DNA of 64,000 bases from Phymorhynchus buccinoides (GCA_017654935.2 CM065700.1:46645635-46709634); one strand, 5' to 3'; positions 47,264 through 59,310 are shown, counted from the stretch's first letter. Program-made: numbers and translations. Notes: generated by a model not told the origin, from the letters alone.

Positions 47264-47347
47264 ATGGCTGCCTCCTTGGCTAGAGGATGTGCTGCTTGTG
47301 CGTGTACTAGAAAAACCCTCGCGCTCAGGCCAGCGTCTATTTATCAG
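47264..47347 (+). CDS. MRPL50: MRPL50 right exon 1
   Basis: ATG in AAGATGGCTGCC, leader MAASLARGCAACACTRKTLA then LRPASIYQ; donor GTAAGT at 47348. Confidence 0.82.
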
Positions 47348-50300
47348 GTAAGTTTACGAACGAATAAAATCATGAAAGTGCTTACTTAATTTGGTAAATA
47401 TTTTGAACGATGACCACCTTTTTTTGTCCCAAATATACTTGCCGTGGCTCAGGCTGCACTGCACTAGTGCAGTAGTATAGGGTGGTTATAAAAATTAAAA
47501 AAGAAATTTACTTTTTGTCAAATCCTAACGAAATTTATGTCAATGGAAAGAGCCCGACAAGACCTTTAAAATGATACCCAAATGATCAAAATCGGTCAAA
47601 AATTGAGAAAGTTACGACGTTTTAAAATGATAGCTTTTTTTTACATGAGCTATATAAGAAAATTTTGATCAAGGTTAACGGCCCTTACCGTATTAATGTT
47701 TGGATGAATAAAACAGCCATAACTTTTCTTTTTTTTCCCCAATAAACAAAGCATTGGTACCAAAATAAAGCTTATTCAAAGGGGCAACATCAACCCCAAA
47801 CATTAGACAGATTAGGCCTAAGCTTTTTGTGCGACTCACAAGATCACAACATCAACGTGAGCATGACAGAAAACATGTCGGACAGGCTTCGACGTAACAC
47901 CTCCCGACTTGTGGAGACCTTGAGCAGCATTGCGATTTATTGTAGATGCACCAAATTTGGTGTACTTGTAGAAAAATAATTAAATGTAACTGCGCATTTG
48001 TTTTAAAGAATTATGTAATTACCGTTCAGAAATGATAAACGAATGAATTGGACCCAAATATTGGATCGCTTGTCTCTCGCGATCGGCCGTCTTCGCGTAA
48101 AAAAAGATCGTTCCCGAATGACCGAGTAGGTGTCTGCTTCCCGAAAGAAAGAAACTCGGATGGTCAGCGCCAAGAATAACCACCAATAAAAACAAGCAAA
48201 GGAAGTGACCGTTTGGCACATGGCCAAAATCACGGTTCGGATTTTCAACGAGAAAAATTGCTGCGGCTTGACCTAATTCCGTCGTTCCTACAGTAGTAGT
48301 GGCACTGGCAGTGCAGACGATGTGACTTCTTCTTCTTCTTCTTCTTCTTCTCTTGAGGGCCCACGGTCAATGAGCTGACCATTCTGGCTCCTTTGGGCCC
48401 ATTCTCCTGCCCTTTTTCCCCAAAAAATTCTTCCATATAGTTTTCTCCTTTGAGCTCCTCCGAAATCGGAATGTGTCGGCTGAATGCAGCGAGGAGACCA
48501 GTGTAAATTGGAAAACAGACACATACGAACCCATTTAGTTTTATGGCCCAGGAACGAAGAAGAAGAAGAATTCAAACAGCTGTCAGCTATGTTCACATTT
48601 ATGCCTGTCTGCTGGCGTCAAGAACGATAATTTGTAACAGAAAAGAACATAGCGATTGCTTTTTCAGTCAACAGATTATCGTTCTTGACCGGGTTGACAG
48701 GCATAAATGTGAATATAGCCCAGCTGTCTTCCTCCCTAAGGAATTATAACTCATCAGCTTGATAAACAATGCTAAAACATGCATAATATGTAGTACAAGA
48801 CATCACAAATAAAACAGAAGATGCAATCATCAAGAAATGTAAAAAGGGAAAGAATTTAGTTAAACTATGTGTGAAAAAATTGAAAGTGTACACTGAAGTA
48901 AAAGCTACCAACATAGCTTTAATAATGGACGAATCAATGATGATGACAGCATGCGAGGATCTGACAAATTAGTAGGTATTTATTGGTTTAAACAAGAATT
49001 TATTCACGAATAGAAAATCATAACAAAGCAGCAATACATTTATGAACTTCGAGTACAACAAGCTAAGAGCTTATACAGGGGTATTTATTCAGGTATTTTA
49101 GGTATTTATTCACATGTAAGCCGCATCAGTTTATGAGCCGCAGAGAAACTTGTATGTGCACCAACCAACACAAACATAGAAATTTTCTTATCAGAACATG
49201 AGTATTTATTTTAATGCCCTTGGACACTTTAAACATGAGATTCGAATCTATTGATTACCAAAACCAGTTTTTCGTGTAAAGAAGCTCAAAATAGGCTGAA
49301 GAATGTGGCCAGAAACTGGATTTAATGATACAGTGGAACATCCCTTATAAGACCTCCCATTATAAGACTCCCTCCCATATAAGACCTACATGTACTTCTC
49401 TGAGACATTGCCCTTCTTTGTATATTAAAATGACCTCTCTTTAAGACCCCTCCCTTATAAGACCTCATTTTGGATGATTTTTGAAGGTCTTATAAGGGAG
49501 GTTCCACTGTACTGATAAATGTAGGATTGAACAAAAAATCCACAGATAAGCCGTGTCAGTCTATAAGCCACATGGGCCAAAGTTGAGGGGAAAAGTAGCG
49601 GCTTATAGTATACATGAATAAATACATGCCTGTGTGAAGAGAATATTGTACCTCATGAAATAAGCACCCATTCCTCATTCAAATTGTTTGCTTGTCCGCC
49701 ATTGTGAATTTGACGAAACTAAGTGGCATGGCTTTGTACATCGATTTCTCGGCAAAGATGTAGATTTACACCCTCCTGCTCTATTTGTTGGTTCTTTCCG
49801 TGGTTAGGGTTAGGGTTAGGACGGTTATAGTTCGCATGCGAAAGGTACTTATTTCATGGGAGCTACTTATTTTTATGACACCTGTATTGCCTGCAGACAT
49901 GGACGAGGACAGCGTTTTTCCGGCGGGGGAAGGACAAGGAGGAGAAGCAGCAGAGTGTGGACAGTCCCCCTGAGGACACCCAGCTCCTGGCTGCCTCCTC
50001 CTCCTCCTCCAGCATCTCTGCCCTGGCCACCACCCTCAGAAAACGCGAGTAAGTTGATCCATGGATGTCATGTTGTTGTTGTTGTACCCTGGCTAAAAGA
50101 CTCCAGGGATCATCCCAACAGCTGAAGCACTTAAGCACTATGGTACAAATGCACCAGCTAGGGATGAGAGCATTACGTGTGTGATTACCCCGCCACAGAA
50201 AACAGAATTAAATGAGTTCCTATTTTTGTTTGTGGCTCAAGCCACAAACCTATAACTCACTTTGTCGGTCGGTCTGTCTGTCCAAAATTGTCGCACATTT

Positions 50301-51602
50301 TGACAAAATTGTCGCACTTCAAATCGAGGCTACACTTCAAATTAATTGAGTCCGCTCTTTAAAATGATGTATTTTAAAAGCGTACAAAATAATAAACATA
50401 CGTAATACAGACACTACAACAGACACGACGAGTATGCAGTGCTTCTTTCGATGAGTATAAGTAGGATACATAGTTTTAAATGTTTTCCAAAAGATATAAA
50501 AAGTTACGAAAGGGTGCAGAGATAACATTCTGGTTTACAGATTAAAATTATTGAAAAGCCAGGGGAGGTGACTCATGATTGGAGTGGTAAAAATAGACCG
50601 CGTGCCACAAACTATTGCGATTTCGCGCTTGTTTATTTTACAGTGATATCGACTGTGACATCGAAGATACTTCACTTGCAGAAATCCGACAAACACTGTA
50701 GAAGAAAGGAGTGTTGGCTCTGTTTCTGTTGTTATCATTATACTGTAGCTTCAAATATGACTAAATAAACAAATGAGTCATTCCACTTTTGGCTGCATCG
50801 TGCATGGTGGTAAAACGCATAAAAGTAGGCTTAAATACCAGAAACCTGATATTTTTGGGGTTGATTATTTTTCCGCTTTTGCTCAAATATTTCCTGTGCG
50901 ACTTTAGGAGGGTTTTCTCATGCAGCATCACATATGTTAAAGCAAGAAAATAATTACCTTTTTTTGTGTGCTATTAAGCGATACTTTTCCCCAGAGTAAG
51001 ACCCCTCCGCCTTATAATATGACTGATAATAATAATAGTATAGTAATATAGTAAGAAAATATAACAAAATCTGAATTTTGTTTCAAATTTGGAGGGTGCG
51101 CTTTATAATAAGCTGCACCTTATACTAGTCATAGCCTAAGCAATACAGTAAATACTTTGGGTCTTTCCTGGTATTGCACTACCTCCAGGATCAACCCACT
51201 ATCTGTAGAATTAAACATTTCCGTATGTATCTGTACCAGGTTGGAGGATGTTTCTCTCTCTAATATTGGAGGTTGGAGGATGTTTCTCTCTCTAATATTT
51301 CTTCTTCTTCTGCGTTCCCAGGCCATATGGCCATAATGGGTGAGGTACGTAGGTGTCCGGTTTTCAGTTTTCACCGGTCTCCCCGCTGCGTACAGCCGAC
51401 ACATTCCAATTTCGGAGGAGCTCAAAGGAGAACAATTATTTGGAAGATTTTTTTTATTTTAAAAAGGCAGGAGAATGGGCTAATAAGTCAGAAAGATAGT
51501 AAATGATAGAAAGCAAAGGGAAAAGGCAATCACAGAGAGTGGCAGGTTAGGGGAAGTTTCAAGCACAGAACTTCCAGAAGATGCAGAAACTTTTTTACGA
51601 AA

Positions 51603-51692
<90 letters not shown>

Positions 51693-54494
51693 ACACACAC
51701 ACTGGTATCCCCCCGGGGAATCTCTAATACAGTGGAACCTCAAAAATCATCCAAAATGAGGTCTTATAAGGGAGGGCTCTTATAAAGGAGGCCATTTTAA
51801 TACTTACAAAGAAGGGCAATGTCTCAGAGAAGTAGGTCTTATATGGGAGGGAGTCTAATAATGGGAGGTCTTATGAGGGAGGTTCCACTGTACAATAAAC
51901 TGACTGTGCTGTGGGTTTTTTCCTCTCTCAGAGGTATGCAGACAGTGAGGGGGTACAAACCACCCATGGACGTAGAGGATCGGCTGCAGAGGGTGGTCAC
52001 TGAGGTGTGCGGGAACGTCGACGATTGGCGCACAGTGAAACTCGACAACAGAAGCAAGTTCAAGGTAATCGCTTCACAAGTTTAGGCCGGTTTTTTACTG
52101 TATGTATCTGTGTGAGTGTATGTAGGAACGTTGACAACTGGCGCAGTCGACAACAGAACCAAGTTCAAGGTAATCGCTTCACAAGTTTAGGCCGTTTTTT
52201 ACTCTATGTGAATGTGTGAGTGCATGTGGGAATATCGACAACTTGTGCATGGTGAAACTCGACAGCAACAGAACCAAGTTCAAGGTAATCGCTTCAGATG
52301 TTTAGGCCGGTTTTTTTTTACTGTATGTATCTGTGTGAGTGTATGTTTACTGTACGTATCTGTGTGAGTGCATGTGGGAATATTGATGCCTTGTGCATGG
52401 TGAAACTCGACAACAACAGAACCAAGTTCAAGGTAATCGCTTCACAAGTTTAGGGCGTTTTTTTTTAAATGTTGTACTGTATGTGTGTGGATGCATGTGG
52501 TAATATAGACAACTTGCACATGGTGAAACTCGACAACAACAGAACCAAGTTCAAGGTAATCGCTTCACAAGTTTAGGGTGTTTTTTACTGTATGTGTCTG
52601 TGTGAGTGTATGTGGGAATATCGACAACTTGTGCATGGTGAAACTTGACAGCAACAGAACCAAGTTCAAGGTAATCGCTTCACAAGTTTAGGGTGTTTTT
52701 TACTGTATGTATCTGTGTGAGTGCATGTGGGAATATTGACGACTTGCGCATGGTAAAACTTGACAGCAACAACCAAGTTCAAGGTACCGTATTTTTCGGA
52801 CTATAAGGCGCACCCCCTAAATTTTACACAAAATTCAGATTTTGTTATTATATTTTCTTACTATTTTAGTAGTCATATTATAAGGCGCAGGGGTCTCAGT
52901 CTGGGAAAAAAGTATCACCTTATAGTCCGAAAAATACGGTAATCGCTTTAGAAGTTTAGGGTGTTTTTTACTGTATGTATCTGTGTGAGTGCATGTGGGA
53001 ATATCGACGCCTTGTGCATGGTGAAACTCGACAACAACAGAACCAAGTTCAAGGTAATCGCTTCACAAGTTTAGGCCTTTTTTACTGTATGTATCTGTGT
53101 GAGTGCATGTGGGAATATTGATGCCTTGTGCATGGTGAAACTCGACAACAACAGAACCAAGTTCAAGGTAATCGCTTCACAAGTTTAGGCCTTTTTTACT
53201 GTATGTATCTGTGTGAGTGCATGTGGGAATATTGATGCCTTGTGCATGGTGAAACTCGACAACAACAGAACCAAGTTCAAGGTAATCGCTTCACAAGTTT
53301 AGGCCTTTTTTACTGTATGTATCTGTGTGAGTGCATGTGGGAATATTGATGCCTTGTGCATGGTGAAACTCGACAACAACAGAACCAAGTTCAAGGTAAT
53401 CGCTTCACAAGTTTAGGCCTTTTTTACTGTATGTATCTGTGTGAGTGCATGTGGGAATATTGATGCCTTGTGCATGGTGAAACTCGACAACAACAGAACC
53501 AAGTTCAAGGTAATCGCTTCACAAGTTTAGGCCTTTTTTACTGTATATATAATAAATCTGTGTGAGTGGGGAGGGGGGTGGGGGCATTGATGACTTGCAC
53601 ATGGTGAAACTGGACAACAGAACCAAGTTCATGGTAATCGCTTCAGAAGTTTAGGTGTTTTTTTGTTTTTTTACTGTTTCTGTGCGAGTGTATGTGTGTG
53701 AATGTAGACTGGCAGACTAAAGCTAGACAACAGAACCAAGTTCATGGTAATCGCTTCAGAAGTTTAGGTGTGTGATTTTTTTTACTGTTTCTGTGTGAGT
53801 GTGTGTTTCGGAATGTAGTCTGGCAGACTAAAGCTAGACAACAGAACCAAGTTCATGGTAATCGCTTCAGAAGTTTAGGGTGTTTTTAACTGTATCTGGG
53901 GGGGTGGGGGGGGGGGGGGTGGTAGATGACTGGCGCACTGTGAAACTCATCAACAGAACCAAATTCAAGGTAATCGATCTAGAAGTTTAGGGGGGGGGGG
54001 TTGTTGGGTTGTTTTTTTTACTGTATCTGTATGTGTGTGTGGCAATTTCCAAGCCTCTGATGTGTGCAAAGCCTCAGACAATTCTGATGCCTGTTGTATG
54101 TGTACCTTTGCCTTTCTGAAATGTGGTGCATGTAAATGCTCTACTATTACTATTACTGTTTCTAGTACAAGCTATCACAATTATTATTACTTTCCCCAAG
54201 GTGTTGGAGAAAGCGATGCGCGAGTTCGACCACTTCGTGCCCAACAGTCAGTTGCTGGACGTTGGGACGGTCAGCGACATGGTGGCCTTTTTCTCCACCC
54301 CCGTGCACGACACTTCGCGCTACGAGGATCTCGCCTCCCTCGACCTGCCCCCTAATTTGCATATCCAGCTGGAGCCGCTGCGCTTCGACCCGGAGACGGA
54401 CACCATGTTTGGCGGCGTCTCCGCCTTCCCCGGCCGCCCGACTGTCGTCAGTAGTCTGAAGTACCGCAGGAAGTACGGGAAGAAGGAGAAATAA
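47264..54494 (+). CDS. MRPL50: MRPL50 (mitochondrial ribosomal protein mL50), right-arm copy
   Basis: Exons 47264-47347, 49897-50048, 51932-52064, 54201-54494 (stop included); lengths 84, 152, 133 and 294 nt give 220 residues in one uninterrupted frame. Same product as the left copy: mitochondrial presequence, Ser-rich insert, PPMDVEDRLQ, DDWRTVKLDNRSKFKV, HFVPNSQL, LPPNLHI, basic tail. Two amino-acid differences from the left copy were noticed, in exons 3 and 4, and one silent one in exon 1 (GCG/GCC). Both copies look functional. The two genes point away from each other across the satellite axis. Introns differ strongly between copies through transposon insertions and array length. Confidence 0.9.
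47478..48290. mobile_element. 813-bp insertion in MRPL50 intron 1, right arm only
   Basis: Flanked by a perfect 8-bp duplication CAGTAGTA (47470-47477, 48291-48298). Starts TAGGGTGGTTA and ends TCGTTCCTA, so only the terminal TAGG is inverted. The left arm shows the uninterrupted 'gcagtagtagtggcag' site near 39160-39200. An 8-bp duplication suggests hAT or a similar superfamily. No transposase ORF. Confidence 0.8.
48325..48575 (-). repeat. Interspersed repeat A variant
   Basis: Mirror of 38915-39125, with (TTC)n at 48326-48350 and (GAA)n at 48557-48570. Confidence 0.65.
48575..48728. mobile_element. Hairpin TIR element, right arm
   Basis: Mirror of 38754-38908: CAGCTGTCAGCTATGTTCAC with inverse 'gtgaatatagcccagctg'. 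Outer ends differ from the left copy by a few bases. Confidence 0.65.
49331..49510. mobile_element. CAGTGGAACC-family TA MITE, right arm
   Basis: CAGTGGAACATCCCTTATAA to GAGGTTCCACTG, TA flanks; mirror of 37973-38154. Confidence 0.75.
49897..50048 (+). CDS. MRPL50: MRPL50 right exon 2
   Basis: Acceptor TTGCCTGCAG, donor GTAAGT at 50049; same translation as the left exon 2. Just upstream, 49802-49820 holds three TTAGGG-like units. Confidence 0.82.
50067..50206 (+). repeat. Interspersed repeat C copy
   Basis: TTGTTGTACCCTGGCTAAAA onward; mirror of 37283-37410. Confidence 0.65.
50970..51132. mobile_element. GGCGCACC-family MITE, uninterrupted right-arm copy
   Basis: 'gcgatacttttccccagagtaag', CCTTATAATATGACTGATAA, 'ggagggtgcgctttataataagctgcacc'. 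The left-arm counterpart is cut in two by the 2.4-kb insertion at 34008. Confidence 0.65.
51298..51722 (+). repeat. Interspersed repeat A with long (CA)n
   Basis: Head TTCTTCTTCTGCGTTCCCAG, full interior, then (CA)n at 51604-51702 before 'ggtatccccccgggga'. A 23-bp duplication ('ggttggaggatgtttctctctc') precedes it. Confidence 0.75.
51732..51892. mobile_element. CAGTGGAACC-family TA MITE
   Basis: CAGTGGAACCTCAAAAATCA to GAGGTTCCACTG with TA flanks, 40 bp before MRPL50 exon 3. The left counterpart (33315-33447) is shortened. Confidence 0.75.
51932..52064 (+). CDS. MRPL50: MRPL50 right exon 3
   Basis: Acceptor CCTCTCTCAG, donor GTAATC at 52065; completes the split Glu codon, then GMQTVRGYKPPMDVEDRLQR to NRSKFK. 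Confidence 0.9.
52040..53990 (+). repeat. MRPL50 exon-3 donor-side array, right arm, about 16 units
   Basis: Same unit as the left-arm array: 'ctcgacaacaacagaaccaagttcaag' plus donor GTAATC, 'gcttcacaagtttagg', T-run, 'actgtatgtatctgtgtgagtgcatgtggg'. A block of five nearly identical units at 52970-53545 suggests recent expansion. One unit is interrupted by a MITE at 52787-52939. Some units carry extra exon-derived bases (GGAACGTTGACAACTGGCGC). Confidence 0.93.
52787..52939. mobile_element. 153-bp TA MITE (GGCGCACC family), right arm only
   Basis: CCGTATTTTTCGGACTATAA at the left, TATAGTCCGAAAAATACGG at the right, TA on both sides. Inserted in the TA of a GGTAATC donor in one array unit. Sharpest member of the family, so probably the youngest. 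Confidence 0.92.
54201..54494 (+). CDS. MRPL50: MRPL50 right exon 4
   Basis: Acceptor TTTCCCCAAG, phase 0; reads to SSLKYRRKYGKKEK and TAA, AATAAA overlapping the stop. Confidence 0.92.
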   Translation: MLEKAMREFDHFVPNSQLLDVGTVSDMVAFFSTPVHDTSRYEDLASLDLPPNLHIQLEPLRFDPETDTMFGGVSAFPGRPTVVSSLKYRRKYGKKEK

Positions 54495-55395
54495 AAATGG
54501 GGTAGATTCTAAGGAGAAATGAAACAAATTGGATAGATTCTAAGGATAAATAATATGGAAATGGATAGATTTTATCTTCTTCAACCGCCCGACTGTCGTC
54601 AGTAGTCTGAAGTACCGCAGGAAAAATACAGGAAGAAGGAAAAATAAAAGGGGGGGGGGGGGGGGATTGGATAGATTGCTCCCATATGGCTTCGGCCGAG
54701 AGGACGTAAAGAATAATTAAAGGATAGATTTTGCTGTTCTTGATCGAAAGACCTGCCAGATTGATCGCAAGACTATCATCAGTAGTTAGCAGTGTTTGAA
54801 GAAGTATCAAAAAGGGAGAAATAAAGGGAAAATTGATCAGATTTGGCCTTGATCACCTGACTGTCACAGGGCTCCCAGGGACACCCATGTGTGAGTCTAT
54901 GAAGTACAGTAGAACCTCCCTTATAAGACCTCCCATTATAAGACTCCCTCCCACGTAAGGCCTACTTCCCTGAGACATTGTCCTTTGTAAGTATTAAAAT
55001 CACCTCCCTTATAAGACCCCTCCCTTATAAGACCTCATTTTGGATGATTTTTAAAGGTCTTGAGGGAGGTTCCACTGTACTAAACTTCTAAAGGACCCTC
55101 TAAAAGAATGTGCAGGGGGTCCCAGGGAAGTACTAGAAGAAACATTTTTTTAGCATTCGCCACTGGGACCCTCTATCCCGCCTCTAGGACCCTCTATACT
55201 GTAAGTGAAGGAGTCCCTGGGATCCCTTGCTTTGCAGGGCGATTGGGAGCCCTACAGTGTCATCAGTAGTCTAAAATACTGCAGGAAGTATGGAAAAAAG
55301 GAGGTAATAAGAACAAAATGGATAGATTTAGCCTTGCTTGGTTGCTTGTCGTCTGAAGTACTGCATGAAGTATGGAGAAAAAGAGAAATGAAGGG
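54495..55395 (+). repeat. MRPL50 terminal-codon/3'UTR array, right arm
   Basis: Decaying copies of 'cgtcagtagtctgaagtaccgcagga' with following AAATAAA at 54593-54645, 54772-54830, 55256-55315 and 55347-55390; G-run at 54650-54664. Confidence 0.8.
54907..55077. mobile_element. CAGTAGAACC TA MITE, right arm only
   Basis: CAGTAGAACCTCCCTTATAA to GGAGGTTCCACTG; TA flanks (54905-54906, 55078-55079). The left arm (near 31615) has 'gaagtactaaaatt', the empty site with one TA. Confidence 0.85.
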
Positions 55396-55829
55396 GTGGA
55401 AATGGGGTAGATTTTGTTTAATTCTGTGGTGTGGAGTATTCAAGTGTGACGAAGAGCCACGTTGTGAGTGTCGTTTTTGTACATTGTTGGTAACAATGCA
55501 GTGATGTTTTCGAAGATGGAAAATAAAAACTTAGAAAAGAAAATATCGTTTTTAAGCTTTGGTGAGAGATAACATCTCAGCATTTGTTTTTTCTTTGTAG
55601 TTTGGTTGGTTGTTTTGGGTTTTGGTTTGTTTTCGTTGTTTTTGTTTTTTACTGGTGCTTTTATATTCCGATATATCTGATACACTAGAAAGCATTGACT
55701 CAGTGCAAACCTCCACCAAAACATATTTATCCATTTGAATGTGTTGTCTACGAACCAAGGACTTGATCAAGGCTGTTGCCACAAAAAAGACAAAATAGAC
55801 ATTTACTTGGGAGCTGGATGACCCCGCCC

Positions 55830-56175
55830 CCTCCACGAGTCTCTCCCCATGGAGATACCGGGGCGTCTTTTGTACAAATAGTTTCCCCACCTTCTAGAAG
55901 TCATGTGCTTGTTACTTCCTCTAATCTGTTACTCTCTTTGACTCTGCCTTTTCCACTTTGCTTTTCTGTCGTCTACCATTTTTTTGACATATTCAGTTAT
56001 TGGCCCATTCTCCTGCCTTTCAACAAACAAATTGTCAAAATTTTGAGTTTCTCCGAAATCCGAATGTGTCGGCTGAACGCAGTGTGGAGACCGGTGGTGA
56101 AAACTGAAAACCGGACATATACTTCAGATACTTTTTCCTTACCCATTATGGCCTGGGAACGCAGAAGAAGAAGAA
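55830..56175 (-). repeat. Interspersed repeat A copy
   Basis: Mirror of 30515-30860. Confidence 0.7.
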
Positions 56176-56359
56176 AGGAACCTTTCCCAACGCCAGCTGT
56201 CCTAAAATTCTATTGAGAGAGTGAGATGTACCCATGGCAAGGCATCTCCGCTAACAAACTTATTTCAGCCCAGCCTTCTAGAATAGCAGCCTCCTTCTCT
56301 GTTATCTGGATCAGTGGAAGCCATAGTCGAACATGACAGAGAGGCTCACACACAAGGGT

Positions 56360-56740
56360 TCTTCTTCTGCCTTCCCAAGTCATATGGCCATAATGGATAA
56401 GGTACGTATGTGTCCGTTTTTCAGTTTTCACCGGTCTCCCGCTGCGTACAGCCGACACATTCCGATTTTGGACGAGCTCAAAGGAGAACAATTATTTGGA
56501 GACAAAAGGCAGGAGAATGGGCCAATAATTCAGAAAAGCTAGTAGATGATAGAAAGTAAAGGGAAAAGGCAGAGTCAAAGAGGAAGTTACAAGCACAGAA
56601 CTTCCAGAAGGTGGGGAACTATTTTTACGAAAGACACACACACACACACCAGTATCCCCACGGGGAGAGACTTGTGGAGGGGGCAGGGTCGTCCAGCTCC
56701 CCATATGGAGGCACGAGGCATCCACCTATAGCCCCCCACA
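56360..56740 (+). repeat. Interspersed repeat A, extended-tail copy
   Basis: Mirror of 29960-30330, with a shorter (CA)n at 56635-56649. Confidence 0.7.
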
Positions 56741-56754
56741 CACACAAGGGTTCA

Positions 56755-56995
56755 ATTTCAAAGACTTAACTCTTCTAGCACCTTGTATATTTGACGTTCT
56801 TGGCTGTCCGTTGCATCTCAACCAACAAGAGGGGAGCAAGTGTTTCCTGAGTGTGCATGCGTTGCTTAACGAAACAATCACTGACATAAGATCTACAAAT
56901 AAACAAACACATGGCAGGGTACTTGGCAGGGAATGTCTTTGCATTTGGTGGGTGTGTAGTGTGATGTCTTGGGCGAAGAGTTATTAGTTAAGCAA
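56755..56995. mobile_element. Repeat D copy, right arm
   Basis: TAACTCTTCTAGCACC to GGGCGAAGAGTTA; mirror of 29700-29935. Confidence 0.5.
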
Positions 56996-57223
56996 CTAGT
57001 TTTGCATTACTGAAAGGGGAGAAAGAAACAATAACCTGTATTAAAATATAGAAAAAATTGGATTGCTTTACATATGACAAAACGACCCAAAAAGTTTACT
57101 GATTTTTTTTCTCTATATGATCTTTTAGCCTTCATGGAACTGACTGTGTATCGAGGTTTAAGTGGAAGATGCATTGAATTTATATTTGAAGGTCGTTAAA
57201 GTAGGCAAATTTCCACGAAGTCG

Positions 57224-57385
57224 GAGTGTGGCAGCGCACGTGGCGGGGTAATCAAAAACGGTCACACACGTAATGTTCTCATCAGTAGCTGATGCATTTG
57301 TACCATACTGGGTGTTCAAGTGCTTCCGCTGTCAGGATGATCCCTGGAGTCTTTTAGCCAGGGTAAGTAAACAACAACATTGAAG
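57224..57385 (-). repeat. Interspersed repeat C copy, right arm
   Basis: Mirror of 29322-29483. Confidence 0.65.
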
Positions 57386-57779
57386 TAGGCCAGGGCATGA
57401 GTAGGACAAAACATGATGAAGCAAAAGCATGTTGTTGATGAGCAACATTTGAATCAAAACACACTTCACTCGCATGATATATCTACTTTGCTTTTATTGG
57501 ACTTGACTTCATGTACTGTACAAGACAAAACATCAGAGCTTAGAAACTAATTACATACAAATCATTTTCATTCAAGATTCCATACGAAATGTTAACTTTG
57601 GTTTGTAGGTTTTCCTTTCTTTGGCACGATCTGCTCAAGTATGTTGATATACATCATGAAAAACACACCATTTGTTACATCATGGAATTCATCATCCACT
57701 ATCCACCCACCCAGCTTCCTATTAAAGGAAAACCTTCAACTGAGATCAATTTTTCTACCCCGCTGGTTTGTTTTTTGGT

Positions 57780-59310
57780 CCAAATAGTTACCCCATCTTC
57801 TGGAAGTTCTGTGCTTGTAACTTCCTCTAATCTGTCACTCTCTTTGACTCTGCCTTTGCTTACTGTCGTCTACTTTCTTTCTGCTCCAAATAGTTACTCC
57901 GTCTTCTGAAAGGCTTGTAACATCCTCTAATCTGTCACTCTTTGACTCTGCCTTTTCCCTTTGCTTACTGTCATCTACTATCTTTCTGCTCCAAATAGTT
58001 ACTCCATCTTCTGGAAATTCTGTGCTTGTAACTTCCTCTAATCTGTCACCCTCTTTGACTCTGCCTTTTCCCTTTGCTTACTGTCATCTATCTTTCTGCG
58101 CCAAATAGTTACTCCATCTTCTGGAAATTCTGTGCTTGTAACTTCCTCTAATCTGTCACTCTCTTTGACTCTGCCTTTTCCCTTTGCTTACTGTCATCTA
58201 CTATCTTTCTGCTCCAAATAGTTACTCCATCTTCTGGAAATCTGTGCTTGTAACTTCCTCTAATCTGTCACTCTCTTTGACTCTGCCTTTTCCCTTTGCT
58301 TACTGTCGTATACTTTCTTTCTGCTCCAAATAGTTACTCCGTCTTCTGAAAGGCTTGTAACATCCTCTAATCTGTCACTCTTTGACTCTGCCTTTTCCCT
58401 TTGCTTACTGTCATCTACTATCTTTCTGCTCCAAATAGTTACTCCATCTTCTGGAAATTTTGTGCTTGTAACTTCCTCTAATCTGTCACTCTCTTTGACT
58501 CTGCCTTTGCTTACTGTCGTCTACTTTCTTTCTGCTCCAAATAGTTACTCCGTCTTCTGAAAGGCTTGTAACATCCTCTAATCTGTCACTCTTTTTGACT
58601 CTGCCTTTTCCCTTTGCTTACTGTCATCTACTATCTTTCTGCTCCAAATAGTTACTCCATCTTCTGGAAATTCTGTGCTTGTAACTTCCTCTAATCTGTC
58701 ACCCTCTTTGACTCTGCCTTTTCCCTTTGCTTACTGTCATCTATCTTTCTGCGCCAAATAGTTACTCCATCTTCTGGAAATTCTGTGCTTGTAACTTCCT
58801 CTAATCTGTCACTCTCTTTGACTCTGCCTTTTCCCTTTGCTTACTGTCATCTACTTTCTTTCTGCTCCAAATAGTTACTCCATCTTCTGGAAATTCTGTG
58901 CTTGTAACTTCCTCTAATCTGTCACTCTCTTTGACTCTGCCTTTTCCCTTTGCTTACTGTCGTATACTTTCTTTCTGCTCCAAATAGTTACTCCGTCTTC
59001 TGAAAGGCTTGTAACATCCTCTAATCTGTCACTCTCTTTGACTCTGCCTTTTCCCTTTGCTTACTGTCATCTACTATCTTTCTGCTCCAAATAGTTACTC
59101 CATCTTCTGGAAGTTCTGTGCTTGTAACTTCCTCTAATCTGTCACTCTCTTTGACTCTGCCTTTTCCCTTTGCTTATTGTTGTCTACAATCTTTCTGGTC
59201 CATTCTGCCTTTTTTCCCCAAGAAATTCTTACAAAGATTTTCTCCAACCGAAGACGGACATGCTGGGCCTATCTATTTCTTAGTTAGGCGCATAACGGCA
59301 GCATGACGCA
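57780..59310 (-). repeat. Rep-A-derived 113-bp satellite, right arm, about 13 units
   Basis: Reverse complement of the left array (27935-28925) with about five more units. Includes a higher-order alternation of a normal unit with a shortened one ('ctccgtcttctgaaaggcttgtaacatcc'), which recurs four times. Ends in the B-type Rep-A head at 59190-59310. Confidence 0.92.

Noticed and set aside
48003..48248. Minus-strand ORF in the 813-bp insertion
   Set aside because: 81 residues with no recognisable motif or splice context; not enough to call a gene.
49802..49820. Interstitial telomere (TTAGGG)3
   Set aside because: Only about three units, and the left-arm counterpart is already degenerate (CCCTATCCCTAACC); too short to mean a fusion point.
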